Shown here: positions 35,247-44,349 of the stretch, one piece after another
How the letters are laid out: each line of letters starts with the position of its first letter
How positions within the stretch are numbered: position 1 is the first letter of the stretch
Assembly: GCA_016190985.1 (NCBI GenBank)
Contig: JACPPI010000025.1
Span: forward strand, 1 to 47,109
DNA length: 47,109 bases
Origin: Opitutia bacterium
GTDB lineage: Bacteria > Verrucomicrobiota > Verrucomicrobiia > Opitutales > Opitutaceae
Reading direction: 5' to 3'
Notes under the pieces: model-generated
Told to the model about the DNA's origin: nothing
Database searches by the model: none
What the model saw: the letters and a program-made list of their open reading frames with translations, nothing else
Made by a program: the position numbers and the translations under genes

Positions 35247-35752
35247 ATATGGCTTACCTAAGAATAACCTTCGCGGTTCTTCTCCTGCAAGGGAGCTTGG
35301 CCCTGGCGGCCGAGGCTACCGTGCTTAACCCCGTCAAGCGCCAGGCTGCGCTTGAGCGCGGCAAAGCGTTGGTCGCCCCTAAGGAAATGGCGCCCGTCGC
35401 GGTCGACCCCTTCCATCCCCAGGCTTTTGCCGAGGCCGTGGCCGGCGCGGGCCGCGTCTCCGCCGGCACCAATCCGCCCCCCGGCACCGGCGGAGACACC
35501 GGAAGCCCCCCGGCCGGGCCGCGCACCGAGCGCGACCTGCTGCAGGCCATCGCCAAGAGCCTGAAACCCAGCGGTTATATCGTGCTCGGCGGCCAGCCCT
35601 CGATCTCGTTCGGTCAAAAGCGGGTCAAACCCGGCGGCATTTTGACTATCACCTTTGAAGGCAACCAATACACGTTAGAAGTAGTCAGTATCGATCGCAC
35701 CAACTTTACCCTTCGCCTGAACCGCGAGGAATTTACCCGGACCATCAAATAA
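35243..35752 (+). CDS. PilP-like periplasmic protein
   Basis: A 169-residue exported protein with signal peptide LRITFAVLLLQGSLALAAEA, a Pro/Gly-rich linker (NPPPGTGGDTGSPPAGP) and a small C-terminal beta domain: KPSGYIVLGGQPSISFGQKR, then GILTITFEGNQYTLEVVSID. This resembles the HR domain of PilP/GspC, which docks on the secretin. Position directly before the secretin gene (10 nt gap) supports the assignment. No lipobox is evident. Confidence 0.7.
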   Translation: MNMAYLRITFAVLLLQGSLALAAEATVLNPVKRQAALERGKALVAPKEMAPVAVDPFHPQAFAEAVAGAGRVSAGTNPPPGTGGDTGSPPAGPRTERDLLQAIAKSLKPSGYIVLGGQPSISFGQKRVKPGGILTITFEGNQYTLEVVSIDRTNFTLRLNREEFTRTIK

Positions 35753-35762
35753 GGAACGAACT

Positions 35763-37664
35763 ATGAGCACACGCACCCTCCTCACCGCGCTCTTCGCCAC
35801 GGCACTGACCCTGCCCGCCCTCGCCCAGTCGACCGAAGCGCCGGCGGCCGCCCAACCCGCCGCCGCCGCGCCGGCTGCGGCTGTCCAAGGCTCCACGCCC
35901 ACCGGCACCCCAGCGAGCCGCGACAAGGACACCCTGTCGGTGGATTTCCCCGACGAGGACATCAAGACCATCCTCCGCAACGTCGCCGACCTCTTCGAAC
36001 TCAACCTCGTGGTGCCCGACACGCTGACCGGCAAGACCTCCATCAAGCTCCGCGACGTCACCTGGCGCCAGATCTTCCAGGTCGTCCTTGGGCCGGTGGG
36101 CTACACCTACGTGGAGGAAGGCAGCATCATCAAGATCGTCAGCAACGAGGTGCTGTCGCAGGAACCCGGCACGACCGAGGTCTTCATTCTCAACAGCGCC
36201 AAGGCGGCCGAGATCAAGCCGACCATCGACGGCCTGGTCGACGCCGCCGGCGGCGGCAAAATCGTGATCGACGCGCGCAGCAACGCCCTCGTCATCACGG
36301 AAAAACCCACCCGCATGGCCCGCATCCGCACCATCATCGAGCAGCTCGACAAGGCCACCGACCAGGTGATGATCGAGTCCAAGTTCGTCGAGGTCACCGA
36401 CCGCGACATCCGCAACATCGGCGTCAACTGGGCCTCGCTCCAAGGCATGCAGTTCGGCGTCAGCAACATCAACCAGTCGTTCAACCGTAATAGGAATCAG
36501 ACGTTTAACGCCAGCAACGCCACCAACGGATCGAATACCAATAACAATACCGCGACCAACGGCACAACGACCACTTCGACAAATGGCAACGCTGTCAGTT
36601 ATAACGTAGATCCAACTAATGTGACCACCACTTCGACCAGCGGCACATTTGGCAGCCCCGGCACGATCAATTTAACCAATGGCGTGGTCAGTGGTGTGCC
36701 CAGTGCGCTTCCGTCCAACACTTCACTGCAAGGATTTAGCCCATTCATCCCCGGCACCCCGGGCGTCGGAGCTGTAATTGACCCTGTTACTGGCAATGTG
36801 GTATCCGCTGCAATTCCAGCCGTGCCTGCTACACCGGCAACATGGTCGCCACTAAGCTCTGTGACTTCAAGTAATTCGTCAGGCACGAATGGCAGCAACA
36901 CGAATACCAACACGATCAGCAGCGCGATCAACTCCCTGAACTCCTTGGTCAATGGCGGCGGCACCTCGCGCGTGGCGACGGCCGTCTTCTCCGCCTCGGA
37001 CTTCAACGTCATCATCTCCGCGCTCAAGACCCAGTCCAACACCAAGGTCATGTCCAATCCCACGGTGGTGACCCTCAACAACACCGAGGCCACGCTGAAC
37101 ATCGGCCAGGAATTCCCCGTGCCGAGCTACAACTACAACTCCGAGCGCGGCACCTTCGAGGTGTCGGGCTTCACCTACAAGCCGATCGGCATCATCCTCA
37201 AGGTCACCCCGCAGGTGAACGCCCGCGGCGTCATCAACCTCAAGCTCGAGCCCGAGGTCAGCCAGCAGGCCGACTCCACCACCTTCGGCGGCGCCGGCGG
37301 CGCCTCGATCCCGATCATCTCGACCCGCAAGGTGAAGACCCAGGTCTCCCTCAAGGACGGGTTCACGATGGGCATCGGCGGCCTCATCACCGACGCCAAG
37401 TCCGACGGCGGCAACAAGGTGCCGGTGCTCGGCAGCATCCCCGTGCTCGGCCGCCTCTTCTCCAACAAGAGCACGAGCAACGTCGCCACCAACCTGCTGA
37501 TCTTCGTCACGGCCAAGACGGTCTCGGCCGACGGCGGCGCTCCCGAGGATGTCTTCGACCCCCGCGCCATCACCGCGACGGGCATGACCCGCGACGACCT
37601 GCCCGGCCACCGGGCTCCGAAGGGCGCCGATGTCTTCTCGGGTCCGGCGGCGACCAAGAAATAA
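35763..37664 (+). CDS. PilQ/GspD-family secretin
   Basis: A 633-residue outer-membrane channel subunit with a signal peptide (1-22, ending LALAQ-type), an Ala/Pro-rich linker, and a STN/N0-like domain (SVDFPDEDIKTILRNVADLF, ELNLVVPDTLTGKTSIKL). An N-domain follows (VFILNSAKAAEIKPTIDGLV, DARSNALVITEKP). The secretin core starts at TQSNTKVMSNPTVVTLNNTE and contains VPSYNYNSERGTFEV, GIILKVTPQVN and VPVLGSIPVLGRLF. Residues 240-400 or so form a large Asn/Thr/Ser-rich insertion with less GC-rich DNA. The outer-membrane pore serves pilus extrusion, type II secretion or DNA uptake. Confidence 0.93.
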   Translation: MSTRTLLTALFATALTLPALAQSTEAPAAAQPAAAAPAAAVQGSTPTGTPASRDKDTLSVDFPDEDIKTILRNVADLFELNLVVPDTLTGKTSIKLRDVTWRQIFQVVLGPVGYTYVEEGSIIKIVSNEVLSQEPGTTEVFILNSAKAAEIKPTIDGLVDAAGGGKIVIDARSNALVITEKPTRMARIRTIIEQLDKATDQVMIESKFVEVTDRDIRNIGVNWASLQGMQFGVSNINQSFNRNRNQTFNASNATNGSNTNNNTATNGTTTTSTNGNAVSYNVDPTNVTTTSTSGTFGSPGTINLTNGVVSGVPSALPSNTSLQGFSPFIPGTPGVGAVIDPVTGNVVSAAIPAVPATPATWSPLSSVTSSNSSGTNGSNTNTNTISSAINSLNSLVNGGGTSRVATAVFSASDFNVIISALKTQSNTKVMSNPTVVTLNNTEATLNIGQEFPVPSYNYNSERGTFEVSGFTYKPIGIILKVTPQVNARGVINLKLEPEVSQQADSTTFGGAGGASIPIISTRKVKTQVSLKDGFTMGIGGLITDAKSDGGNKVPVLGSIPVLGRLFSNKSTSNVATNLLIFVTAKTVSADGGAPEDVFDPRAITATGMTRDDLPGHRAPKGADVFSGPAATKK

Positions 37665-37688
37665 TCGCGGCGGCTTTTCCAAGCTTCC

Positions 37689-37719
37689 GGCCGGCGGAGT
37701 GATCCGCCGGTCTTTTTTT
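37689..37719 (+). terminator. Intrinsic terminator of the pil operon
   Basis: CCGGCGGA (37691-37698) and TCCGCCGG (37703-37710) pair perfectly around a GTGA tetraloop, followed by TCTTTTTTT. Confidence 0.92.
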
Positions 37720-37733
37720 GCGGACTTTTCTGC

Positions 37734-38034
37734 AACCACGGATTTCGCGGACACCACGGACAATCCGAGCCAGACTCCGGTTGTGGAGACAGGGCAGCGG
37801 GGCACTCGCGCTTGTTATACCAGTTACGGTTCGGTTTGGCTCTATTGCAGGGACGTGGCTGGTCCACGCCCTCGCGGGCGGACACAAGGTCCGCCCCTAC
37901 AGTGTCAATTCACAACGTAATTGGTATAATATCGCGTCCAGAGGTGCGTGAATGCTGGAATCTTTCAGGCAGCGTGCTGCGGAGTTTCTCTCGCTACACT
38001 CCTTTGGATCCGTGCTATCAGCGAAATCCGTGGT
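37734..38034. repeat. Nested dispersed repeats in the 396-nt gap after the secretin
   Basis: Outer arms AACCACGGATTTCGCGGACA (from 37734) and GCGAAATCCGTGGT (ending 38034) belong to the same family as 7327-7462. A 115-bp inverted-repeat element is nested inside. No gene is evident in the gap. Confidence 0.65.
37815..37929. mobile_element. 115-bp MITE-like element with TTATACCA ends
   Basis: TTATACCAGTTACG (37815-37828) and CGTAATTGGTATAA (37916-37929) match at 13 of 14 positions. The interior carries a GGTCCACGCCCTCGCGGGCG / CACAAGGTCCGCCCCTAC palindromic unit of a common dispersed type. It is non-coding. Confidence 0.65.
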
Positions 38035-38060
38035 CAAGAAATTCGTTGGCCTTGCCCGAC

Positions 38061-38675
38061 TCACCACCAGCCGGCCACAAAGCCTTGGACGGATTTTATG
38101 ACGATGACGCCCAGGTTTTTCGTCAGGTGCGCCGCCACGCAAGGCAGGAGGGAGCGTGTCGGGTTCTGCGGGAAGAACCGCACGGCGTAGAACCACAGGG
38201 ACCCGGCGAAGACGGCCGCCGTGCTGAACCAGGGCTTGGCCCCGCCGTGCAGGTGCAGGGCACCGCCCCGCCATTCCCACAGGAACGGATGCAGCAGGGC
38301 GAACCCGAACGAGGCGCCGACGATGCCCGCGAGCAACGGGCCGCGCCCGCGGTTTTCGACCACGAGGTAGCCCCGAAAAATCAGCTCCTCCAGGAAGGCG
38401 GCCACCAGGGTGTAAAGGCCAAACAAGCCAGTCATCTGGCTTTGCTGCGCAGTCAGACCCAAGGCCAGCTCTCCGCCCGTTTCCAGCGCCAGCAACATGA
38501 GTGCCCCGGCGGCGGCGACCAGCATCGCTCCGGTGTTCGCGGGCGTCGCGCCGGGGAAGGGGCGTGGGTGTGGTGTTCCTTGCCGGGCGGCCAGATAATC
38601 ATCGCGCCACCACTTGGCCACGATGACGCCAGCGAGGATCATGCCGACGAGCAGCCAAGGATTGTCCTGTCCCAT
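38061..38675 (-). CDS. CPBP-family intramembrane metalloprotease
   Basis: A 204-residue polytopic membrane protein of the CAAX protease/bacteriocin-processing (ABI) family. The glutamate motif is FLEELIFRGYLVV, the second motif is FALLHPFLWEW, and a third is VAAHLTKNLGVIVI; together these supply the Glu and His ligands of the metal site. Hydrophobic helices include NPWLLVGMILAGVIVAKWW and GAMLVAAAGALMLLAL. The substrate is unknown. ATG 38675 gives the full N-terminal helix. It stands between the pil operon (convergent) and the prepilin-like genes (same strand, 100 nt upstream) and could be cotranscribed with the latter. Confidence 0.87.
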   Translation of the reverse strand: MGQDNPWLLVGMILAGVIVAKWWRDDYLAARQGTPHPRPFPGATPANTGAMLVAAAGALMLLALETGGELALGLTAQQSQMTGLFGLYTLVAAFLEELIFRGYLVVENRGRGPLLAGIVGASFGFALLHPFLWEWRGGALHLHGGAKPWFSTAAVFAGSLWFYAVRFFPQNPTRSLLPCVAAHLTKNLGVIVIKSVQGFVAGWW

Positions 38676-38775
38676 GCCAGCAACGAAATGAGGCTGCGCG
38701 GGTGCAAGGCAAGACTACCCGTGCGACACTCGCAGCCGGGATGGCAATCGGAGGCGTGCTCAGGACGGACTGTGG

Positions 38776-41700
38776 TCAGGGAATGGTCGTCAGGCTCTCC
38801 AGAAACGTTTTTCGGGTCGCGTAGTCGGCCGCGGTCAGTTCGCGGAAGCCGAGGCGGTCGGCGCCAATGACGAGGGGCTCGAGCGGAACATCGTGGTTGG
38901 CCTGGGTGAAACCGTAATGCAGGCCCCAGTAACGGTTGGGGGCCGCGTAGCAGCGGATGTTCCAGGGCTCCATGGCCACCCGGCTCTCGAAGAGCGCGAC
39001 CATGGATCCACGGATGTAGAGGTTGGCATTGCCGCTGATGCTCGCATCGAGGTCGGAGTGCCAGTCCTCCAGCAGGCGGGGGAAGTTGTGGGCACCACCG
39101 CTGTATTGGGCGTTGGCGGCGCTGATCGGCGGCCGGTCGGTGAGGCCGGTGGCGTTGTGGTTGCTGGGGACCATGCCCATAAGCAGGGCGGTGGAGAATT
39201 CGGTGGCGGCGGGCGGAGGCAGCTTGGTCTGCCACGTGGTTGTGCCGCCGGTGCCCGGGGTGCTGCTGGTGGGCAGCGCGCCGGGCTTGATGGCGGTGGC
39301 GGAGGTGCCGAGGCCCTCGTAGTTGTTGGACGTGCTGGGGGCGGCGGAACGCCAGGTGGCCGCCCAGCTGGTGTTGGTGATGCGGAAAGCGCTCACGGCG
39401 TCATTCCACCCGTTGGTCTGGTAGTAGGGGGTGCTGGCGCTGCTGAACACCGGTTGCGACAGAAGGGTGATGGCATCGGCCATGACGGCGGCCAGTTTTT
39501 CATTGGCCGTGTCGGGATAGGTGGCGCTGTAGCCGCCGGGGTTGGTGTTGTCGGTCGAGGTGGCGTTGATCGTGCCGTCGGCGTTGTAGTGGCCGATGAT
39601 GTAGGCGGCGTCGTTGGTGGCGAAGCTGAGGCCGGTCTTGGCGGCGGTCGTGTAGCTGGCCAGCGGACCGCGGCCGTTGGTCAGGCGGACGCCGGAATCA
39701 ACGCGGTCGTTCTTGCCGGCGACAATGGTCTGGGCCCGTCTTTCCGCATCGACCGAGTGGATGTAGACGGCGATACCGTCATACCACGCCGAGGCGAGGT
39801 CGGCGGCGGGCACGGCCAGGGTGCCGGGATCGGCGGGGATCAGGCCGGGTGTGCTAGGGGTGAGGTAGGCCGGTGTATAATAGAGCCGGAAAGGATCGGG
39901 CCGGTTCACGGTCTCCGGGGTGCCCGAGCCGGGGAAGGAAGTGTAGGCAAAGGCCGCGGCGTTGTCGGCGTCCACGCCGAGATCGAGGGCCACGGCGGTG
40001 CCGGCCGGATTGAAGATGGAGTTGGCCCAGTTGGTGGCGGTGGGCGCGCCCACGTTATAACCCGTGCTGGTGGTGGCGCCATTGACGGTGCGGTTGAACA
40101 TCATTTTGAAGCGGGCCATGTCGAAATCGATCTTGGCGATCGCGCGGGGCACATAGTTGGCGGTGCCGCGGGCTGAGCCGCCGGCGATGTTGGAGTTGTA
40201 GCCGACATTCCCGTTGGCGCGGCGCATGTCGAAGAAGTAGGCTTCCGCCGGGTAGGATGCCCCGGAGGCTTCGGCCGGGAAATTGTCGCCCGAACCACCG
40301 GAGACATAATAGCCGGTGTTGGGCAGCGGGTCCACTGTCACCAGGGTGTCGTCGACAATGGCGGCGGAGAGCGCCGGGAGGATGGTGACGGCACCGGACG
40401 AAACGCCCCCCGTGGGCAAGGCGGCGACGAGGTAGGTGTTCCCCTCGATATACAGGCGGTTGCCGGGTTGGATGGTGCCGGTGCCGGTATCAAGCATCAG
40501 GTTGTTGATCCCCGCGCCATAGGGGAAGGCCACCTGATAGCCCTTGGCCGTGCCGAGGGAGCCGCTTAGGGGGTCAGTGACGACGGTGGCGTTGTCGCCA
40601 TATGAACCACCGGCTCTCAGTCCAGTGGCTATACCGATGGTCAGAGTGGTGGAGGCCGGGGTGGCGACGGGGGCGCAGGTGACCAGATATCGAGCATTGG
40701 GGCTTGCGCCGACAGTAATACTATTGCCGGGCAGGATGCTTTGCCCGGCAGTATTGTCGACGAAGAGAACGGTGTTACCGGCGGTGTGGCCGCCCACGAG
40801 TTGGAAGTTTGTGCCGCCAGCGGCAGAGCCGATCAGGCCAAAGGGTGCGACGGTGACCGCAGTGTTGTCGGCAATTACCTCACGCAGGCCCGGGGGAGCG
40901 AGCTTGATCACCCCGGCCGCCGTCTGGTCAGCCGCGACCAGATAGTGATACGCCCCGATCGTGACTGTGTCCCCGGCGCGCATAAGACCGGTGCCGGTGT
41001 CGAGGGCCAGGTCGGTGGCGCCGATGGCGTAGCCGCCGCCGTTGTTGATGAGGTAGCCGCTACCCAACTGATAGGCGGTCTGGACCGTGCGCAACACCTG
41101 GTTGGAGCCGACGGCGGTGCCGTTGGTGTAGCGGTTGGGCAGGACGTTGGAATACATCGTGTCATCGGCCATGAGAGCCGCCGTGGAGCCCGGAGTGCCG
41201 CCGTCATTGTGTCCATACGAAGGCTGGCCCGGCAGCACGACCTCGCGCAGGGTGTGCGTGGCGTCGGCGTTGATGATGTTCAGCCAGGCGCGATAGGAAC
41301 GGGGCAGGATCGGCTGATCCGTGCCATCCGGCAGCTTGCCGATGCGGGCGGTGTCGTCGGGGTTGACGATGATGTAGAGGCCGGCCTTGCGGGCGAACTT
41401 GAGTTCCTTGGTGGCGGTGTCGTCGGTATCCACGGCCCAGCTGGTGCCGTTCCACTTGTAGGGGTTGCGCGGCTCGATGATCTGGCGGCCGCTGTTGCGG
41501 TCGTCCTCCGCGGTGGTGGGGAGGTTGGTCTCGTTGTAGGAGCCGACGCCGGGGAGCTCGAGCTTCGAGACGCCGTGGGCGTTGGTGCGGACGTTGCCGC
41601 CGTAGGTCGTGGTGGTGAAGGTCCGGAACTGGTTTTGGGTGGTGGTGGACTCGGTGGCGGCGCCGTATTTGTGGTCGCGCCACACGCCGCCGGAGGACTG

Positions 41701-42507
41701 CAGGTTCACCGACGCGCCCGAGACCGGAGTGTAATAGACGGCGCCGGTGCCGCCGGCGCCGGCCGAGGTGGAGCCGTCGCGTTTGACATAGGTGGCCTTC
41801 ATCTGGCCGTCGGCATAGAGTCCGCCTGCGGCGGTGACCCGATGGGTGAACGTGACGGTGGCGGTGCTGCCTTGCTCGCCGCGGGCGGTGAGCCGGTTGT
41901 TGGTGTGCACCGGGCCGGCAATGCTCATATTCTGGCCGGGGAAAAGCTCGAGGTCCATGTTGTAGAACATCCCGAACTGGAAGAGAGGCGTGAGGCTCAG
42001 CTGCATGTCCTGCTCCGTGTAGGCGCTGACCGAGCCCATGCTGGGGTGGGAGGCCGTGGCCTTCGCAATGATCGGGATCTTGGCGGTGCTGACCTGCAGG
42101 CCGTTGTTCGGGCTGGTGACGTCGTTGACAAGGGCGTAGGGCGAGGCGCTTTCAATGCCGGCTCGCATTTCCATGCCCACGCTGCTGCTGGTGAACCCGG
42201 TGTTCAGGATGACGTTCGGCGGCATGTAGACGCGGTTGGCGCTGGAGCCGGTCCAGGGGAACACTCCGACCGGGGCGGAACCCATGCGGTTGAGCTTGGG
42301 GATGAGTTGCTCGGCCGAATAAAGCGCGATGTTTTCGGCCATGTTCTTGGCCCGCAGGATGAGTCGGTTGCGCTCGTTGCCCCGTCGCTCCCCGGTGCTA
42401 TAAGTAAGCATGCTGGCGGTCAGGATGGCGAACATGGCGGTGAGCATCACGACCGTGATCAGGGCCGAGCCGCGTTTCTTATGGAGGAGTTTTTGGAAGG
42501 AGTTCAT
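38776..42507 (-). CDS. Giant PilX-like prepilin-type protein
   Basis: A 1243-residue protein whose N-terminus, MNSFQKLLHKKRGSALITVV and then a hydrophobic helix, resembles PilX-type minor pilins (KRG, then ALITVVMLTAMFAIL). The body is beta-rich, with repeated units that share GTGTIQPGNRLYIEG, GTGLMRAGDTVTIGAYHYLV and AGQSILPGNSITVGA, each followed by a VVT/VAP strand. So there is an internal repeat of about 65-75 residues between roughly residues 440 and 740. The C-terminal part is Trp/Tyr-rich and reads like a surface or adhesin domain. Ordinary PilX is about 200 residues. It is the third gene of a prepilin operon, 7 nt after the PilW-like gene. It may be a tip adhesin; that is inference. 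Confidence 0.75.
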   Translation of the reverse strand: MNSFQKLLHKKRGSALITVVMLTAMFAILTASMLTYSTGERRGNERNRLILRAKNMAENIALYSAEQLIPKLNRMGSAPVGVFPWTGSSANRVYMPPNVILNTGFTSSSVGMEMRAGIESASPYALVNDVTSPNNGLQVSTAKIPIIAKATASHPSMGSVSAYTEQDMQLSLTPLFQFGMFYNMDLELFPGQNMSIAGPVHTNNRLTARGEQGSTATVTFTHRVTAAGGLYADGQMKATYVKRDGSTSAGAGGTGAVYYTPVSGASVNLQSSGGVWRDHKYGAATESTTTQNQFRTFTTTTYGGNVRTNAHGVSKLELPGVGSYNETNLPTTAEDDRNSGRQIIEPRNPYKWNGTSWAVDTDDTATKELKFARKAGLYIIVNPDDTARIGKLPDGTDQPILPRSYRAWLNIINADATHTLREVVLPGQPSYGHNDGGTPGSTAALMADDTMYSNVLPNRYTNGTAVGSNQVLRTVQTAYQLGSGYLINNGGGYAIGATDLALDTGTGLMRAGDTVTIGAYHYLVAADQTAAGVIKLAPPGLREVIADNTAVTVAPFGLIGSAAGGTNFQLVGGHTAGNTVLFVDNTAGQSILPGNSITVGASPNARYLVTCAPVATPASTTLTIGIATGLRAGGSYGDNATVVTDPLSGSLGTAKGYQVAFPYGAGINNLMLDTGTGTIQPGNRLYIEGNTYLVAALPTGGVSSGAVTILPALSAAIVDDTLVTVDPLPNTGYYVSGGSGDNFPAEASGASYPAEAYFFDMRRANGNVGYNSNIAGGSARGTANYVPRAIAKIDFDMARFKMMFNRTVNGATTSTGYNVGAPTATNWANSIFNPAGTAVALDLGVDADNAAAFAYTSFPGSGTPETVNRPDPFRLYYTPAYLTPSTPGLIPADPGTLAVPAADLASAWYDGIAVYIHSVDAERRAQTIVAGKNDRVDSGVRLTNGRGPLASYTTAAKTGLSFATNDAAYIIGHYNADGTINATSTDNTNPGGYSATYPDTANEKLAAVMADAITLLSQPVFSSASTPYYQTNGWNDAVSAFRITNTSWAATWRSAAPSTSNNYEGLGTSATAIKPGALPTSSTPGTGGTTTWQTKLPPPAATEFSTALLMGMVPSNHNATGLTDRPPISAANAQYSGGAHNFPRLLEDWHSDLDASISGNANLYIRGSMVALFESRVAMEPWNIRCYAAPNRYWGLHYGFTQANHDVPLEPLVIGADRLGFRELTAADYATRKTFLESLTTIP

Positions 42508-42514
42508 GGCAGGA

Positions 42515-43342
42515 TTATTTCCGGGGGGAGATGGTGTAGTTAAAACTGCTGCTCGAGAGCATGTTGGTGACCGTGGTTCCGTTGATGAACTCGACGTTGA
42601 TCGAGATGAAGCCGTCGGCCGGGTTGGCGGTGGGGGACTCGGTCGAGAAAATCGGGTAGAGATCCCCGGCGGCATAGGGCGTGTAGGGCGCCGCCACCGC
42701 GCGACCCTTGCTGCGCGCATTGAGCAACCGCGAACCGGCGCGGCTGGGATTGGCGTTCAGGTTGATGGCATTCAGCTCAGTGGCGATCCCGCTGAACGGG
42801 TGGCCGTTTCCGGCGCCGGCCGTGCCCTCGCCCCAACCGAGGCCGGGGCCAGCCGTGTCCGCTGTTTCATAGTATCGGACAGGGGCCTCCGCGTTGACTT
42901 GGGACTGATTGGTGGTCACGCGATAATAGACGCGGATTTGCCGGATATCGGTGTTGCGATAGAGCGAGGTCAGGGTGACCAGGACCAGACAGTCGCCGTG
43001 TGCGATCCACTTGTCGTAGTCGTCGCTGGCCGAATCGATCTCCGGGCCGACCGGGAAAATCGGGTCAGTTGTCAGATTCACACTGGTGTCCAGCTTGGTG
43101 TAATAATCGAAGAGATAAAAGGTCGAGGCATCGAGGGTTTCCTTGGTGATCTGGGAGGTGAAGGCGCGCAGGCTGGCGTTGGTGATCAGGCGCTGGGTGT
43201 CCTTATACATGGTGCGCAGGCCGAACAGAAAAGTGCTCATCGTCAGGCCGAGAACCAAGGTGACGATGGTCATGCTGATCATCACCTCCACGAGGGTGAA
43301 CCCGGCGCGTCCGGGGTAATTGCGGGCAGGGCTTGTTCTCAT
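42515..43342 (-). CDS. PilW-like prepilin
   Basis: A 275-residue minor pilin with a type III signal: GRAGFTLVEVMISMTIVTLV, where G is followed by the FTLVEV methylation motif and Glu at +5, then a hydrophobic helix. The globular part is beta-rich with LRAFTSQITKETLDASTFYL near the start. Processing by a prepilin peptidase (not in this window) is expected. The start overlaps the end of the PilV-like gene (ATGA). It probably primes pilus assembly together with its two neighbours. Confidence 0.85.
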   Translation of the reverse strand: MRTSPARNYPGRAGFTLVEVMISMTIVTLVLGLTMSTFLFGLRTMYKDTQRLITNASLRAFTSQITKETLDASTFYLFDYYTKLDTSVNLTTDPIFPVGPEIDSASDDYDKWIAHGDCLVLVTLTSLYRNTDIRQIRVYYRVTTNQSQVNAEAPVRYYETADTAGPGLGWGEGTAGAGNGHPFSGIATELNAINLNANPSRAGSRLLNARSKGRAVAAPYTPYAAGDLYPIFSTESPTANPADGFISINVEFINGTTVTNMLSSSSFNYTISPRK

Positions 43343-44070
43343 TTGTCGAATCGGCTGCGGAGAAACACCTCGCGGTCGCGCACCGTCCGGGTGGCGCGGC
43401 CGTCCTGGTAGGAGTAGGTGTAGATCACGGTGACTTTCTTGACCTCGGAGACGTAGGCGTCGGGGATCTCATCGATCCAAACCCAGATATTGAGGTTGAT
43501 CTGTTGGGACATGGAGCCGGTGACGGTGGAGAGCGGCATGGCCCCGATCCAATTGTCGATGGCGTTGGAACCATCGGCGCCGATCCCAGTGCCGGAAGCG
43601 CTTGCCGCCGGGGTCGTGGTCGGCCCTTTGGGAGTGTCCGCCGTGCCGTCGGCCAAGGTGGGTGTGTAGACGACCCGGAGCCACTTGACGGTGTTCTGAT
43701 TGATGCGCACCCGCACATTGGGGGCTGGCGTGGCGGCGGCGTCCGTCGGGTCCACGCTCATGTTTGGCAGCAGTTCGGAATATTCCAGCTGCTTGATCTG
43801 CTCCATGATCCCGTAGACCACGCTGGTGCAGGCGGCGTGCAGCACACTGGATTCGGTGACCCGCCGGGATTGGATGAACGTCCCGATGAAACCCAGCATC
43901 ACTGTCGCCATGAGCGTGAGGGAGACCATGACCTCGACAAGGGTCAGGCCGTTTTGGTTGGCGCGTTTGCCAAACGACCGGATGAAAGTGGTTCTGAGGC
44001 AGTCTTGGCTGTGGGCATAGGACACGGCCGAGGGCGCTTGAGCTGTGTTGCTGGGTTCCATTGGCAACAT
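43339..44070 (-). CDS. PilV-like prepilin
   Basis: A protein of about 243 residues with a long positively charged leader and the class III signal NQNGLTLVEVMVSLTLMATV (cleavage after Gly, Glu at +5). The leader of about 35 residues is longer than usual. Candidate starts are ATG 44070 and ATG 44061 (MEPSN); a GTG at 44103 also opens the frame. The globular domain includes LRVVYTPTLADGT and INLNIWVWIDEIPDAYV. It is the first gene of the three-gene prepilin operon; a 20-bp palindrome 63 nt upstream (44133) could control it. Confidence 0.82.
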   Translation of the reverse strand: MLPMEPSNTAQAPSAVSYAHSQDCLRTTFIRSFGKRANQNGLTLVEVMVSLTLMATVMLGFIGTFIQSRRVTESSVLHAACTSVVYGIMEQIKQLEYSELLPNMSVDPTDAAATPAPNVRVRINQNTVKWLRVVYTPTLADGTADTPKGPTTTPAASASGTGIGADGSNAIDNWIGAMPLSTVTGSMSQQINLNIWVWIDEIPDAYVSEVKKVTVIYTYSYQDGRATRTVRDREVFLRSRFDK

Positions 44071-44104
44071 ACTAGCAAATAACGACACCGGGATAAACAG
44101 CACT

Positions 44105-44152
44105 AAGGCTCTATCAAAAGCCTCTACAAAACATAGAGGCTATAGCCTCTAT
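44105..44152. promoter_or_regulatory. Operator-like palindrome between the prepilin operon and the prenyl synthase gene
   Basis: ATAGAGGCTATAGCCTCTAT at 44133-44152 is a perfect 20-bp palindrome. An additional AGCCTCTA half site lies at 44119-44126, 25 bp before the equivalent right half, and a related GGCTCTATC is at 44107. It lies in the 279-nt divergent region and is AT-richer than its surroundings. The regulator is unknown. Confidence 0.65.
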
Positions 44153-44349
44153 CGCTTTGGCAACCGATCAACGACTGGTGCCTCAGATTTGCCAGCACAG
44201 CGACAGATGACAAAAAATGCACGCGCGTTGCGAGTTCATCCAGGCACCGGCAAGTAAGCGTGTATGCGGAGTATATGTTCGTTCATTCCATCCCAGCGTT
44301 AGACAATATTTGTTAGCCATTTGGTGAGGCCGGGCTAGCTTCCTGCGAG

